DNA of 61,255 bases from GCA-2747515 sp964427825 (GTDB lineage: Bacteria > Patescibacteriota > Minisyncoccia > Moranbacterales > GCA-2747515): contig CAYRUU010000001.1 in NCBI GenBank assembly GCA_964427825.1, positions 1 to 61,255 on the forward strand, read 5' to 3'. The notes below the pieces were generated by a model. That model searched no databases and was not told where the DNA came from. It worked only from the letters and a program-made list of their open reading frames with translations. Below, piece by piece: positions 34,725-43,925 of this stretch. Numbering within the stretch: position 1 is the stretch's first letter; each line of letters starts with the position of its first letter. Made by a program: the position numbers and the translations under genes.

Positions 34725-36593
34725 TTACAAGGTTTTGGCGCTGTCGTCAACGTGTGGTGTTTCGGTTTCTGGGTCTTTGCCTTCCATCATACGGGCAAAT
34801 TCGTCCTTCTCAATTGTTTCTTTGTCCAAAAGGCGCGCCGCAACGGCATCAAGAATGGTGCGTTTATCCTTTAAGATAGTGAGGGCCTTGTGTTTTGCAT
34901 CGGTGAGAATCGTGTGGACTTCGCGATCAATGGCTTCTGCAGATTTTTCCGAATAATCTTTTTCTTCCGCGACTTCGCGTCCCAAAAAGATGACGTCTTC
35001 ATTTTTTCCAAAGGTGCGAATGCCCAAGCTACTCATGCCGTAGCGCGTAACGATGTTGCGCGCCATGTGTGTTGCACGCTTGAGGTCGTTGGATGGTCCC
35101 GTTGTGACATCGCCAAATACCAGCTCTTCCGCAACATAACCACCAAGGAACATGGAAAGCTCATCAAGGAAGTAGGCGCGTGAGTGTAGACTCTTATCTT
35201 TTTCTGGAACTGCAAGCGTATAGCCTCCAGCGCTGCCGCGTGAAATGATGGAGACCTTGTGCACTGGATCGGTGTGGGTCAGGCTTGCGCCGACAATGGC
35301 ATGACCAGCTTCGTGATAAGCGACGATTTTTTTCTCGTGATCGTCCAAGCGGTTGTTTTTGTGTGCCGGACCAAGTAGGACTTTTTCAATGGAATCCACG
35401 ATATCAATCATGTCGATTTCTTTCTTGTTGCGACGACCGGCAAGTAATGCACCTTCATTCATCAGGTTCATGAGATCCGCACCGGAAAAACCTACCGTGC
35501 GTTGTGCGACGCGTTCCAAATCTACGTCTTCAGCAAGCTTTTTACCTTGCGCGTGAATGGCAAGGATGGCTTTACGGTCTTCAATGTCCGGCAGGTCTAC
35601 TGTAACGCGCCGATCAAAACGACCCGGACGTAATAGCGCCGGATCAAGGACGTCGGGACGGTTGGTTGCTGCTATAACAATGACATTTGTTTGGTTGTCA
35701 AAGCCATCCATTTCCACAAGGATTTGATTGAGTGTCTGTTCACGTTCGTCATGGCCGCCACCGAGACCCGTGCCGCGCTGACGTCCGACGGCGTCAATTT
35801 CATCAATAAACACAATGGCAGGAGCGTGCTTCTTTGCTTGTTTGAAAAGGTCACGAACACGCGACGCACCAACACCGACAAACATTTCCACAAATTCCGA
35901 TCCGCTAATGGAGAAAAATGGTACACCCGCTTCGCCGGCGACGGCGCGCGCGAGCAGAGTTTTCCCCGTTCCTGGACGACCGAGGAGTAAAACGCCCTTG
36001 GGGATTTTGGCACCAAGGTCACGGAATTTTTTGGGTTCCTTAAGAAAATCCACGATTTCAATCAATTCCTCCTTAGCCTCTTTATTACCGGCAACATCGC
36101 TGAATTGTGTACGGTTTTTGGGGTCTTTAGGGTCAATCATGCGCGCGCGCGATGCACCAAACATCATTGCTTGGTTGTTGCCGCGCATGGCCTGCTTCAT
36201 CATGAAAATAATGAGAGCGCCGATAATGAGGATGGGTAGTAGGGCGGGAATAAGAATCGCACTCCACATCGCCCAGCCGGATCGTGTTTCAACGGTGATG
36301 GGGACATTTTTGAGTTTTTCTTGATCAACGCCGAAGTTACGTAGGGTTTCCGTAAGGCTGGCATCAGCCTCTTTGTTGGTTTTTTGCTCCTTGCCATCTT
36401 TGAGTGTTACAGAAACCTTGTTATCGGCGGACACGGCGATTTTATCAATCTTGTCTTCATTGATTTCTTGCGATAGCTGTGTGAGAGAAATATCCTCAGG
36501 TTTTTCTTTTGAGCTCGTGGAGAGGAATAGGAACATCAGCAGGAGCATACCAACCACAATGATTAGCGAAGAATTTTTGATGATTTTATCCAT
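34725..36593 (-). CDS. ftsH: ATP-dependent zinc metalloprotease FtsH
   Basis: 622 aa. Two membrane helices (about 9-24 and 107-131) flank a small external domain. The AAA domain has Walker A GRPGTGKT (205-212), Walker B IVFIDEID (260-267) and the SRH region. The protease motif HEAGH lies at 427-431. It degrades membrane and regulatory proteins. Last of a leftward gmk-tilS-ftsH series. Confidence 0.97.
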   Translation of the reverse strand: MDKIIKNSSLIIVVGMLLLMFLFLSTSSKEKPEDISLTQLSQEINEDKIDKIAVSADNKVSVTLKDGKEQKTNKEADASLTETLRNFGVDQEKLKNVPITVETRSGWAMWSAILIPALLPILIIGALIIFMMKQAMRGNNQAMMFGASRARMIDPKDPKNRTQFSDVAGNKEAKEELIEIVDFLKEPKKFRDLGAKIPKGVLLLGRPGTGKTLLARAVAGEAGVPFFSISGSEFVEMFVGVGASRVRDLFKQAKKHAPAIVFIDEIDAVGRQRGTGLGGGHDEREQTLNQILVEMDGFDNQTNVIVIAATNRPDVLDPALLRPGRFDRRVTVDLPDIEDRKAILAIHAQGKKLAEDVDLERVAQRTVGFSGADLMNLMNEGALLAGRRNKKEIDMIDIVDSIEKVLLGPAHKNNRLDDHEKKIVAYHEAGHAIVGASLTHTDPVHKVSIISRGSAGGYTLAVPEKDKSLHSRAYFLDELSMFLGGYVAEELVFGDVTTGPSNDLKRATHMARNIVTRYGMSSLGIRTFGKNEDVIFLGREVAEEKDYSEKSAEAIDREVHTILTDAKHKALTILKDKRTILDAVAARLLDKETIEKDEFARMMEGKDPETETPHVDDSAKTL

Positions 36594-36641
36594 AGTGATA
36601 TTGTCAGAAATGATTAGAAATTTTTGTATGCAAAAAAGAAA

Positions 36642-37601
36642 CTATTTTTCAGTACATACAAGGTATACTGTATCATTTTTTTTCAGGAGTTTCAAGTTTT
36701 TACTTGTAAATTGCAATATTTTTGGCTTTGCGCTTGTGATGATCTTGCGTAGTTCGTCAATGCGGTTTTTGGTAATAGCGGTGGAGGAGCCGCACAGTTC
36801 CGTGATCATGGTGTAGAGGGTGTGCCGCTGTTTGTCTGGGGAGAGCGCAATAAAGTGTTTTGCATGAAATGTGCTTGTGCGTGTGGCGCGGTCACTATGC
36901 CAAAACGGTGCTGGCGCGGAAGAGTGTGTGATGTTTTGTGCTGTGCGAGCGAGGGTTGCGATGATGTTGGGGTTGTAATGACGCGCGAGATAGGGGATGA
37001 GCCGATGGCGAATGTGATTGCGGGTGTAGGCGGGGTTGGTGTTTGTGCTGTCAATACGAAAGGGGATGCGCCGCGCGGTGATATAGTCGTGCACGGTGTC
37101 ACGCGTTACGTCAAGGAGCGGGCGTGCGATGTGGGAGGGTGATGTCATGGACATCCCGCGCAGTCCGTTTGGTCCCGCGCCACGCAAGAGGTGGAGGAGA
37201 ATGGTTTCCGCCTGATCGTTTTGTGTGTGGGCGACGAGGATGGCGCTTGCGTCGTAGCGCATGCGCAGTTTTTCAAAAAATGTATAGCGCGTAGTGCGCA
37301 GAGTATTTTCGGATGGATGGCGCGTTGTTTTTGTAGGGTGTAAAACATGGTAATGCAGTCCGTGATGGTGCGCCGTTTCTGCAACAAGTACTTCGTCGGC
37401 ATCGGCATCCGCACCGCGCAAGCGATAGTTTACATGCGCAACGATCAGTGTCAGGTCCTCTTTGTGCGCAATGCGCGTCATGACATCCAATAAGCACATA
37501 CTATCCGGTCCGCCGGATACACCAATGATCAGCGTGTCGCCATCGTGCCACATGCGGTGCAGTGCGTTTTGGTGTTGAACATGGAGGACGAGATTTTTCA
37601 T
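36642..37601 (-). CDS. tilS: tRNA(Ile)-lysidine synthetase
   Basis: 319 aa. The PP-loop SGGPDS lies at 29-34; HVNYRLRG and HTQNDQAET are conserved TilS motifs. It converts C34 of tRNA-Ile(CAU) to lysidine so AUA is read as Ile. It is shorter at the C-terminus than the E. coli enzyme. It lies 14 nt after gmk. Confidence 0.93.
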   Translation of the reverse strand: MKNLVLHVQHQNALHRMWHDGDTLIIGVSGGPDSMCLLDVMTRIAHKEDLTLIVAHVNYRLRGADADADEVLVAETAHHHGLHYHVLHPTKTTRHPSENTLRTTRYTFFEKLRMRYDASAILVAHTQNDQAETILLHLLRGAGPNGLRGMSMTSPSHIARPLLDVTRDTVHDYITARRIPFRIDSTNTNPAYTRNHIRHRLIPYLARHYNPNIIATLARTAQNITHSSAPAPFWHSDRATRTSTFHAKHFIALSPDKQRHTLYTMITELCGSSTAITKNRIDELRKIITSAKPKILQFTSKNLKLLKKNDTVYLVCTEK

Positions 37602-37615
37602 GAGAAAAGGGGGTG

Positions 37616-38194
37616 CTATACTGTGGGACGACTGTGTGTGCGGATAATCTTTTCAATGTCAGAAATGGCGTCATTGAGATGTCCTTGGCGATTGATGACG
37701 GTGTAGTCATAGATGTCTGTGTGCTGCAGCCACTCTTTGGTGTAGGCCATGCGTTCTATCACATAGTCTTCCGTCACGTCACTGCGTCTGCGGATACGTT
37801 CCTCCAAGACCTCCAAGGATTCCGCCATGAGAAAAACGGCAATGATATTGGGAAAGATTTTTTTTGCTGTTAGGACGCCCTTGTAGTCAATCTTCCACAG
37901 AGCGATATTGCCTTGAGAAGTAATGTCGTCAAACGCTTTGTGTGTGACACCGTAGTACTGCCCGTTGTAGTGTTGTGCCCATTCCACGAGGGCGTCTTGG
38001 GCAATCAGGTCCTGGAATTGTTGCACTGTGACAAAGTGGTAGGGATTGCCTTCTGTTTCTCCGGAGCGCATGGCGCGCGTTGTTGTGGTTGTGACAACGT
38101 GCATATCTGCGTTTTTGGTTTTTAGTCCTTGGATCACGGAATCTTCGCCTGCACCGGAAGGGCCAGAGATGATGAAAATATTGTTGTACTGCAT
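37616..38194 (-). CDS. gmk: guanylate kinase with altered P-loop
   Basis: 192 aa with the GMK fold: TTTTTRAMRSGETEGNPYHF is the GMP-binding region and the lid Arg residues (ERIRRR) are present. The P-loop reads GPSGAGEDS (11-19), so the Walker A lysine is Glu17 and the following Ser/Thr is Asp. The canonical form is GPSGAGKST. I recall the same change in other Patescibacteria, so it is probably real and not an error. ATP binding must differ. Confidence 0.9.
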   Translation of the reverse strand: MQYNNIFIISGPSGAGEDSVIQGLKTKNADMHVVTTTTTRAMRSGETEGNPYHFVTVQQFQDLIAQDALVEWAQHYNGQYYGVTHKAFDDITSQGNIALWKIDYKGVLTAKKIFPNIIAVFLMAESLEVLEERIRRRSDVTEDYVIERMAYTKEWLQHTDIYDYTVINRQGHLNDAISDIEKIIRTHSRPTV

Positions 38195-38231
38195 AGGTGT
38201 TTGTGGAGTATAATGATTGTGTATTTTTGTG

Positions 38232-38268
38232 AAAAACGCGCCCGTTTTGTAGACGCGGGCGCGTTTTT
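38232..38268 (-). terminator. rpsA terminator
   Basis: AAAAACGCGCCCG pairs with CGGGCGCGTTTTT around an 11-nt loop, just after the rpsA stop. Confidence 0.9.
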
Positions 38269-38271
38269 GGA

Positions 38272-39660
38272 CTACTTCTTCTTTGTGATGCGTGGTTTTT
38301 CCTCTGCAGCGGTGCTATCACTTTCTTTCTCCGGCTCTTCTTTTGCCACGGTGTCTTGTGCGCTTTGCAGTTCTTTCATCTTCTTGTCGTCAATCAATAC
38401 AAGTCCCATACGGTGTTCTTTCGGTTCAATGGAGAGAACTTTCCACATGTACTCCTTCTTGGATTCGATTTTCTCATCCAGTTTTTTACCGGGATACATT
38501 TCTTGAAACTCGCTGACGTGCGCCAAGCCGTGGATGTCGCTGTCAAGATAGACAAATGCGCCAAAATGCGTAATTTTGTCCACTTTGCCTTGGTAGATGC
38601 CACCAACGGCATACTTGTCGGTGATTTTGGTCCACGGGTCTTCCTTGAGTGCCTTGATGGAGAGGGAGATGCGTGTGTCGTCAATACCGATGATCTTGGC
38701 CTCCGTTTTATCGCCAACCTTGATCACTTCGCGCGGGTTGTCAATCAACTGCCATGCAAGTTCACTGATGTGGATGAGTCCTTCCAGGCGATCGTCGTCC
38801 TCCGTGGAGTCAGTGTGCGAGGGGAAGAATTTAACAAATGCGCCAAAGTCCACAACGCCGCTGACTTCGCCGGTGATGGTGTCGCCAACGGTCAATCCGG
38901 CAATGATCTTGCGTTCGCGATCGCTGTGGGCGGCTTTTTCGGAGACGATCAGTTTCTCATCTACTTGGTGGATGTCAATAATACGCACGCCGAGCTCTTG
39001 CCCGACCAAGCGCTTCAGCAATTCAAGGATTTTATTCTTGTCACCGTCCTCCACGCGTGGATAGTTTTTGCTGGAAAGTTGTGAAACGGGCAAAAAGCCT
39101 GTGACGCCATTGATCTCCACCATAAGTCCGCCCTTGTTGGCGTCCATGATTTTAACGGCAATCGTTTCTTTGTCGTCCATTTTTGCGCGCAAATCATCCC
39201 AGGCGCGCTCATACGACGCTTCACGGATGGAAAGTTCAATATAGCCGTCATCGTTATCAAGATCCACAACCGTTGCCTGCACTTTGCTGCCTGCACGGAG
39301 TTTTGCATCCTCTGCTAAACCGCTCTTTGCTTCGCGTCCGATCACCATACCGGTGCCGATGGGCCCGATATCCAAAAGGACGATGTTTGCGGAAATATCA
39401 ATCACTGTGGCGTCAATCACATCGCCCACGCGGGGAATGTGGAGATCTTGCCCGTCAAGTAATTGCTGCATAGCTGACGCTGCGGCTTGCGGTGCTGCGG
39501 GAGTGGGTTTTTTTGTCGATGCCGCCTGTGTGACGGTCTGGTCTTCCGCTGCGGCGATGTCCTCTTGCGGTGTGTCCGCTATGGCGGGTTTATCGACTTT
39601 TTTGCTTCCTGCTTTTACTTCCTCCACGATCTTGTCGAGGAGACTTTCCAATTTTGACAT
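38272..39660 (-). CDS. rpsA: ribosomal protein S1-like protein (four S1 domains)
   Basis: 462 aa from ATG 39660 (the open frame extends further but has no support). After a low-complexity N-terminus with Ala/Gln/Thr, four S1 domains follow: GDVIDATVIDI, IAVKIMDANKGGLMVEI, GDTITGEVSGVVDFGAFVKF and GGIYQGKVDKITHFGAFVYL. Short S1 proteins of four domains bind mRNA on the 30S subunit. Confidence 0.9.
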   Translation of the reverse strand: MSKLESLLDKIVEEVKAGSKKVDKPAIADTPQEDIAAAEDQTVTQAASTKKPTPAAPQAAASAMQQLLDGQDLHIPRVGDVIDATVIDISANIVLLDIGPIGTGMVIGREAKSGLAEDAKLRAGSKVQATVVDLDNDDGYIELSIREASYERAWDDLRAKMDDKETIAVKIMDANKGGLMVEINGVTGFLPVSQLSSKNYPRVEDGDKNKILELLKRLVGQELGVRIIDIHQVDEKLIVSEKAAHSDRERKIIAGLTVGDTITGEVSGVVDFGAFVKFFPSHTDSTEDDDRLEGLIHISELAWQLIDNPREVIKVGDKTEAKIIGIDDTRISLSIKALKEDPWTKITDKYAVGGIYQGKVDKITHFGAFVYLDSDIHGLAHVSEFQEMYPGKKLDEKIESKKEYMWKVLSIEPKEHRMGLVLIDDKKMKELQSAQDTVAKEEPEKESDSTAAEEKPRITKKK

Positions 39661-40085
39661 AGTGCGTTTAGGTGTCCGCGCCCCATCGGACGTTAGATGA
39701 TTATACCATCGGAGCAAAACACAAAAATTTCCACAATCAAAGCGGAAACCATCAAACAGTTTTCGTCGCGAGATTAAACCATCCCCGACGTTCACACGAC
39801 CGTGCGCCGCATGAATCTTCACTTGTTTAATAATTATCCTCTCCACCGTGTCTTGTCAGTATAGGGGAAGATGGCAAAAAATGCAAGAGTTGTATCTAAA
39901 AGAGTGCGCTTCGGATATTTTTGCATCTTTTATCCGTGAGAGCTGTGAGATCGTTTATTGCTTAAAAATCACCATCATAGTACTCAAGAGAAGACATTCT
40001 TCTTGATCCGCCGAGAAAGATGCGGAATAAAGATGGCAGTGATACAATGGAGGTGTAATGGTTGTAGTGAATATAGCTCTGTGAT
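39661..40085. other. gene-free stretch between rpsA and yraN
   Basis: 425 nt without a supportable gene. A TATAAT on the minus strand (39705-39700) may drive rpsA. Apart from AT-rich sequence and GGAGG (40052-40056) I see no repeat or RNA. Confidence 0.5.
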
Positions 40086-40499
40086 ATGGGATTGTGGCGT
40101 AAAAAACGTGTGAAGGGTGGTGTGGCGGGGCATGCGGTGGGGCGCGCTGGGGAGGATGCGGCGGTGCGGTTTTTGCAGGACAAGGGCTACATGATTGTGG
40201 CACGCAATTGGTACAATCCGCGCGGGCGGCGTGTGGGTGAGATTGATATTATTGCCAAGGATAAGCAGCAGTGGGTTTTTGTGGAGGTGAAGACGAGCGC
40301 TGTGGTTGCGGATGTGCACCGCTTGCCACCGCAGGAGCACATTACGGCGCACAAGATGCACAAGATGTCCGCCGCGGCGCAGGCGTATTTGCGGGCGCAT
40401 GATCGGATGGATGCGTCGTGGCGCTGTGATGCTGTGGCGGTGTATATGGCGGAGGGTGCGGTGGTGAATATTGTGCATTTGCCGCATATTTTTGTGTAG
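40086..40499 (+). CDS. yraN: YraN/UPF0102 family endonuclease-like protein
   Basis: 137 aa. GHAVGRAGEDAAVRFL and GEIDIIAKDKQQWVFVEVK carry the PD-(D/E)XK nuclease motif. The cellular role is uncertain even in well-studied bacteria. The start has GGAGGTGTAATGGTTG-type purine-rich sequence some 30 nt upstream. Confidence 0.88.
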   Translation: MGLWRKKRVKGGVAGHAVGRAGEDAAVRFLQDKGYMIVARNWYNPRGRRVGEIDIIAKDKQQWVFVEVKTSAVVADVHRLPPQEHITAHKMHKMSAAAQAYLRAHDRMDASWRCDAVAVYMAEGAVVNIVHLPHIFV

Positions 40500-40708
40500 G
40501 TTTTTTGGAAAGAGTTCGGTTCAGGTTGGGAGATATGTATTGATAAAAAGAACAATGAGGTTCAGGGCAGGAGGTCTGAAGCAACATATAATGTCGGCAT
40601 GACACGTGAGTGGGACCTAATTTTGATATGTGCAAGGGTATTGCCTAGACACGTTGTGGGCGCCTTGGTATACTGGAGGCAGGAGTTTCATTTTTTAGCA
40701 CCACGCAT

Positions 40709-41068
40709 ATGACACTTGATGATGCGACGCGAGAAGCGTTACACAAAACATTGTTAACAGATAAAGAGGATTTGGAAAAACAATTGGCGCGCTTTGCGAA
40801 AAAAGGGGACTGTGTTGATGGGGATTGCTATGAAACGACGTTTCCGGAGGATTTGGGCAATGAGATTGGGGAGAATGCGTCGGAGGTGGAGCAATATGTG
40901 GGCAATATCGCCCTGGAGCATTCGTTGGAAACGCAACTGCGTGATGTCAATGATGCGTTGGAAAAAATGGACAAGGGCACGTATGGCATTGATGAAGAAA
41001 CAGGAGAGCCGATCGCTGTAGAACGTCTCAAAGCATATCCTGCGGCGCGCACAAATATTTCCGCATAA
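40709..41068 (+). CDS. TraR/DksA-like protein without zinc cysteines
   Basis: 119 aa. The coiled-coil N-terminus and the tail YGIDEETGEPIAVERLKAYP match the DksA/TraR finger region (normally YGxCxxCGExI..RLxAxPxAxxCxxC). All four zinc Cys are replaced (Asp, Thr, Thr, Ser-type residues). DksA proteins modulate RNA polymerase through its secondary channel. First of an operon with lspA and comM. Confidence 0.85.
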   Translation: MTLDDATREALHKTLLTDKEDLEKQLARFAKKGDCVDGDCYETTFPEDLGNEIGENASEVEQYVGNIALEHSLETQLRDVNDALEKMDKGTYGIDEETGEPIAVERLKAYPAARTNISA

Positions 41069-41078
41069 CGTTTAGAAT

Positions 41079-41498
41079 ATGACGGCGCATTGTCGGGGGC
41101 GGTGGTTTCTTGTGGGAAGTGCGTTTATAGGTCTTTTTGTCATCGTTGATCAGTGGATGACGCGACAGATGATGATGTCCGCGTTATACCTGTGCAATAA
41201 AGGTATTGCATTTGGCATTGGACTCCCTGATGTGGTTTTTGTTGTCACGTGGATTGGTGTGGTGGGGTTTTTGGGATGGTTATGGTGGCGTGGTACAACG
41301 TGGACGCCGGTAGATCACGTGGCGTTTGTCATGATTTTTGCGGGGGCGGCTGGCAATCTTGCCGATCGTATTCGCTATGGCTGTGTTGTGGACTACATAC
41401 CTTTTTTGTCTGTGTCATTATTTAATGTAGCGGATGTGCTCATCACGTGCGGCGCGCTCATTGTTGCGTGGCGTATGTTTGTGACGTCGCGACGCTGA
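41079..41498 (+). CDS. lspA: signal peptidase II (lipoprotein)
   Basis: 139 aa with four membrane helices. NKGIAFGIG, GAAGNLADRIRYGCVVDYI and FNVADVLI are the LspA motifs; the two catalytic Asp lie in VVDYI and NVAD. It cleaves lipoprotein signal peptides and could process the lipoprotein at 10079. Confidence 0.93.
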   Translation: MTAHCRGRWFLVGSAFIGLFVIVDQWMTRQMMMSALYLCNKGIAFGIGLPDVVFVVTWIGVVGFLGWLWWRGTTWTPVDHVAFVMIFAGAAGNLADRIRYGCVVDYIPFLSVSLFNVADVLITCGALIVAWRMFVTSRR

Positions 41499-41507
41499 GA
41501 GAATAGT

Positions 41508-43028
41508 ATGCCATCAAAAATTTTATCCGCGGCGACGGTTGGGCTACATGGGGCGATTGTGGAGGTGGAGGTGGATGTGCTCAGCAGTGGTATGCACCAC
41601 TTCACCATTGTGGGTCTGCCGGATGTGTCTGTGAAGGAATCGCGCGAGCGCGTGAGCAGTGCGATCAAAAACAGCGGTTTTACACCGGTGCATCACAGTG
41701 GGCGCATCACGGTGAACTTGGCACCCGCCGATTTGCAAAAATCAAGCCCCATTTACGATGTGCCAATGGCGCTAGGGTTTTTGATGGCAACAGGACAGTT
41801 GACATTTGATGCGCGCGGTAAATTATTTGTGGGAGAGCTAGCGCTGGATGGTACGGTACGTGGCGTGAGCGGAGTGTTGCCGATTGCGCTTTTTGCCAAA
41901 GCGTCGGGTATGACAGAGTTCTATGTGCCGCGTGACAATGTACGTGAGGCGGCTGCTGTGGATGGACTGACGGTGTATGGTGTGGCGTCGCTGCGTGAGC
42001 TTGCCGAGCATGTGACGGGACGCGCAATATTGACACCGCAGATGTATGTGCCCATTACACCCGATGCAAATATGCGCACACCGTTGGATTTTTGCGATGT
42101 GCGCGGACACGAGCATGCAAAGCGGGCACTGGAGATTGCTGCTGCGGGTGGACACAATGTTATTTTTCATGGTCCTCCCGGGTCAGGTAAGACACTGCTT
42201 GCCAAGACGTTTGCGTCTATTTTGCCGACACTGTCTCAGCAAGAGGTGTTGGATATTACAAAAATTTACTCCGTTGCGGGACTATTATCACACAGCGAGC
42301 AGTTGATTGCCCAACGACAGTTTCGCGCGCCACATCACAGCGCATCGGCGGTGTCACTGATCGGCGGTGGCACAAATCCCAGACCCGGCGAAATTACACT
42401 TGCACATCGCGGTGTATTGTTTCTGGATGAATTTGCGGAGTTTCCGCGTGCGGTTCTGGAAAATTTGCGCCAGCCGTTGGAGGACGGTATCGTGACGATT
42501 GCACGTGCCAAATCTAGCGTCACCTATCCAGCACACTTCATTCTTGTGGCGGCAATGAATCCGTGTCCGTGCGGTTTTGCCACAGATCCTGACAAAAACT
42601 GCACGTGCAGTGCGGCACATATTGCGCGCTATACGCAAAAAATTTCCGGACCAATTTTGGATCGTATTGATCTGCATGTGGATGTGCCGCGGATCCATGT
42701 GGATGTATTGGATAGCGATATAGCGGAAGGGGAGGATAGTGCGACCATTCGGGCGCGCGTGGAGGCGGCGCGTGCGCAACAGCAGGCGCGTTTTGGGGCA
42801 CGCAATGTGATCAATGCAGAAATGGGACAAAAAGATGTAGCAAACTATTGTGTTTTGGATGTACCGTCGCGTCAGATCTTACGCGCGGCGGCGGAAAAAT
42901 TGGATCTCAGTGCGCGCGCGTACTTTCGCATGATTAAGGTTGCGCGAACGATTGCCGATCTTGCCGGAGAAGAGCGGATTGCGAAGCAACATATTGCAGA
43001 AGCGTTGCAATATCGCCCGAAAGTATAA
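41508..43028 (+). CDS. comM: ComM/YifB family Mg-chelatase-like ATPase
   Basis: 506 aa. N-terminal Lon-like domain (FTIVGLPDVSVKESRERV), AAA domain with GPPGSGKT and the GVLFLDEFAEF Walker B, a CPCG cysteine pair, and the C-terminal Mg-chelatase domain. ComM is a hexameric helicase promoting branch migration during integration of imported DNA. This could connect with the type IV secretion-like genes, though this is an inference. Confidence 0.94.
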   Translation: MPSKILSAATVGLHGAIVEVEVDVLSSGMHHFTIVGLPDVSVKESRERVSSAIKNSGFTPVHHSGRITVNLAPADLQKSSPIYDVPMALGFLMATGQLTFDARGKLFVGELALDGTVRGVSGVLPIALFAKASGMTEFYVPRDNVREAAAVDGLTVYGVASLRELAEHVTGRAILTPQMYVPITPDANMRTPLDFCDVRGHEHAKRALEIAAAGGHNVIFHGPPGSGKTLLAKTFASILPTLSQQEVLDITKIYSVAGLLSHSEQLIAQRQFRAPHHSASAVSLIGGGTNPRPGEITLAHRGVLFLDEFAEFPRAVLENLRQPLEDGIVTIARAKSSVTYPAHFILVAAMNPCPCGFATDPDKNCTCSAAHIARYTQKISGPILDRIDLHVDVPRIHVDVLDSDIAEGEDSATIRARVEAARAQQQARFGARNVINAEMGQKDVANYCVLDVPSRQILRAAAEKLDLSARAYFRMIKVARTIADLAGEERIAKQHIAEALQYRPKV

Positions 43029-43058
43029 GAGGTGTATGCACAGATGTGGTGTGCGCTA

Positions 43059-43826
43059 CTATGAGCGATATTTTCCACGCAGCCAATTCCAGCGTACACG
43101 CAAGATTTGCTTTGCCATGTCCAAGGATTCTTTGACGAACTTACCACCGCGGTTTTTGGTGTCGGACACGTCCTCATCTTCCCAGTGAACAGGCACTTCT
43201 TTGATACGGTGGCCGAGTTTTTGCGCCATAAAGAGGAGTTCCACATCAAATGCCGTCACTGTCCATCCTTCGCTTTTCAGCGTAACGGCGTCAAGGCGCG
43301 GGAACAGTTTTTGTGCCAAATCGGTGCGATACATCTTAAAACCGCACTGTGTGTCGTTGATGTTGCGTAGCAGAAAGGTCTTGCGAAAAAGACGGAACAG
43401 AGTGGATGCTGTTTTGCGTAGCAGAGAAAAGTTTTGGCGCTCTGTGCCACGTGACCCAATGACGATATCGTAACCTTGATCAAAAAAGGGGAGCATTTTT
43501 GTCACTTCTGACACAGGTGTAGACATGTCCATATCCGGTGTGCAAATTAGTGTGCCACGTGCATGACGAATCCCGTTGAGGAGTCCTGCGGCCTTGCCGC
43601 CGTGGTCACCCCTGATCAGTGAAAACTGTGGATGCTGTGTCACATAGTCCGCCACAAATGCGTCACTGCCGTCTGTGGAGCCATCATCATTGATCACTAC
43701 TTCCCACGTGTAAAGCTGCTTTTCCAAAAACGTGCGCACCTCATTCAAAACACCGCGTTCAAGATTTTTCTTTTCGTTGTACTGCGTGATGACGATGGAC
43801 AAAAAGATGTCCCGTGATTGCTCCAT
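43059..43826 (-). CDS. family 2 glycosyltransferase (dolichyl-phosphate-sugar type)
   Basis: 255 aa from ATG 43826. SIVITQYNEKKNLE, INDDGSTDGS, and PDMDMSTP (the DxD) fit GT2 enzymes such as polyprenyl-phosphate mannosyl or glucosyl transferases. DTQCGFKMYR and EVPVHWEDE are typical of the subfamily. It has no membrane domain, so it acts at the cytoplasmic face. Confidence 0.9.
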   Translation of the reverse strand: MEQSRDIFLSIVITQYNEKKNLERGVLNEVRTFLEKQLYTWEVVINDDGSTDGSDAFVADYVTQHPQFSLIRGDHGGKAAGLLNGIRHARGTLICTPDMDMSTPVSEVTKMLPFFDQGYDIVIGSRGTERQNFSLLRKTASTLFRLFRKTFLLRNINDTQCGFKMYRTDLAQKLFPRLDAVTLKSEGWTVTAFDVELLFMAQKLGHRIKEVPVHWEDEDVSDTKNRGGKFVKESLDMAKQILRVRWNWLRGKYRS

Positions 43827-43925
43827 AGTGGTATGATAATAATGATTGTATGCTTTCAGTATAGAACAAAGATGATTTTGCGCAATGCTTTTCTTTGTAG
43901 GGGGTTTTCCTCTATAATACATTAC

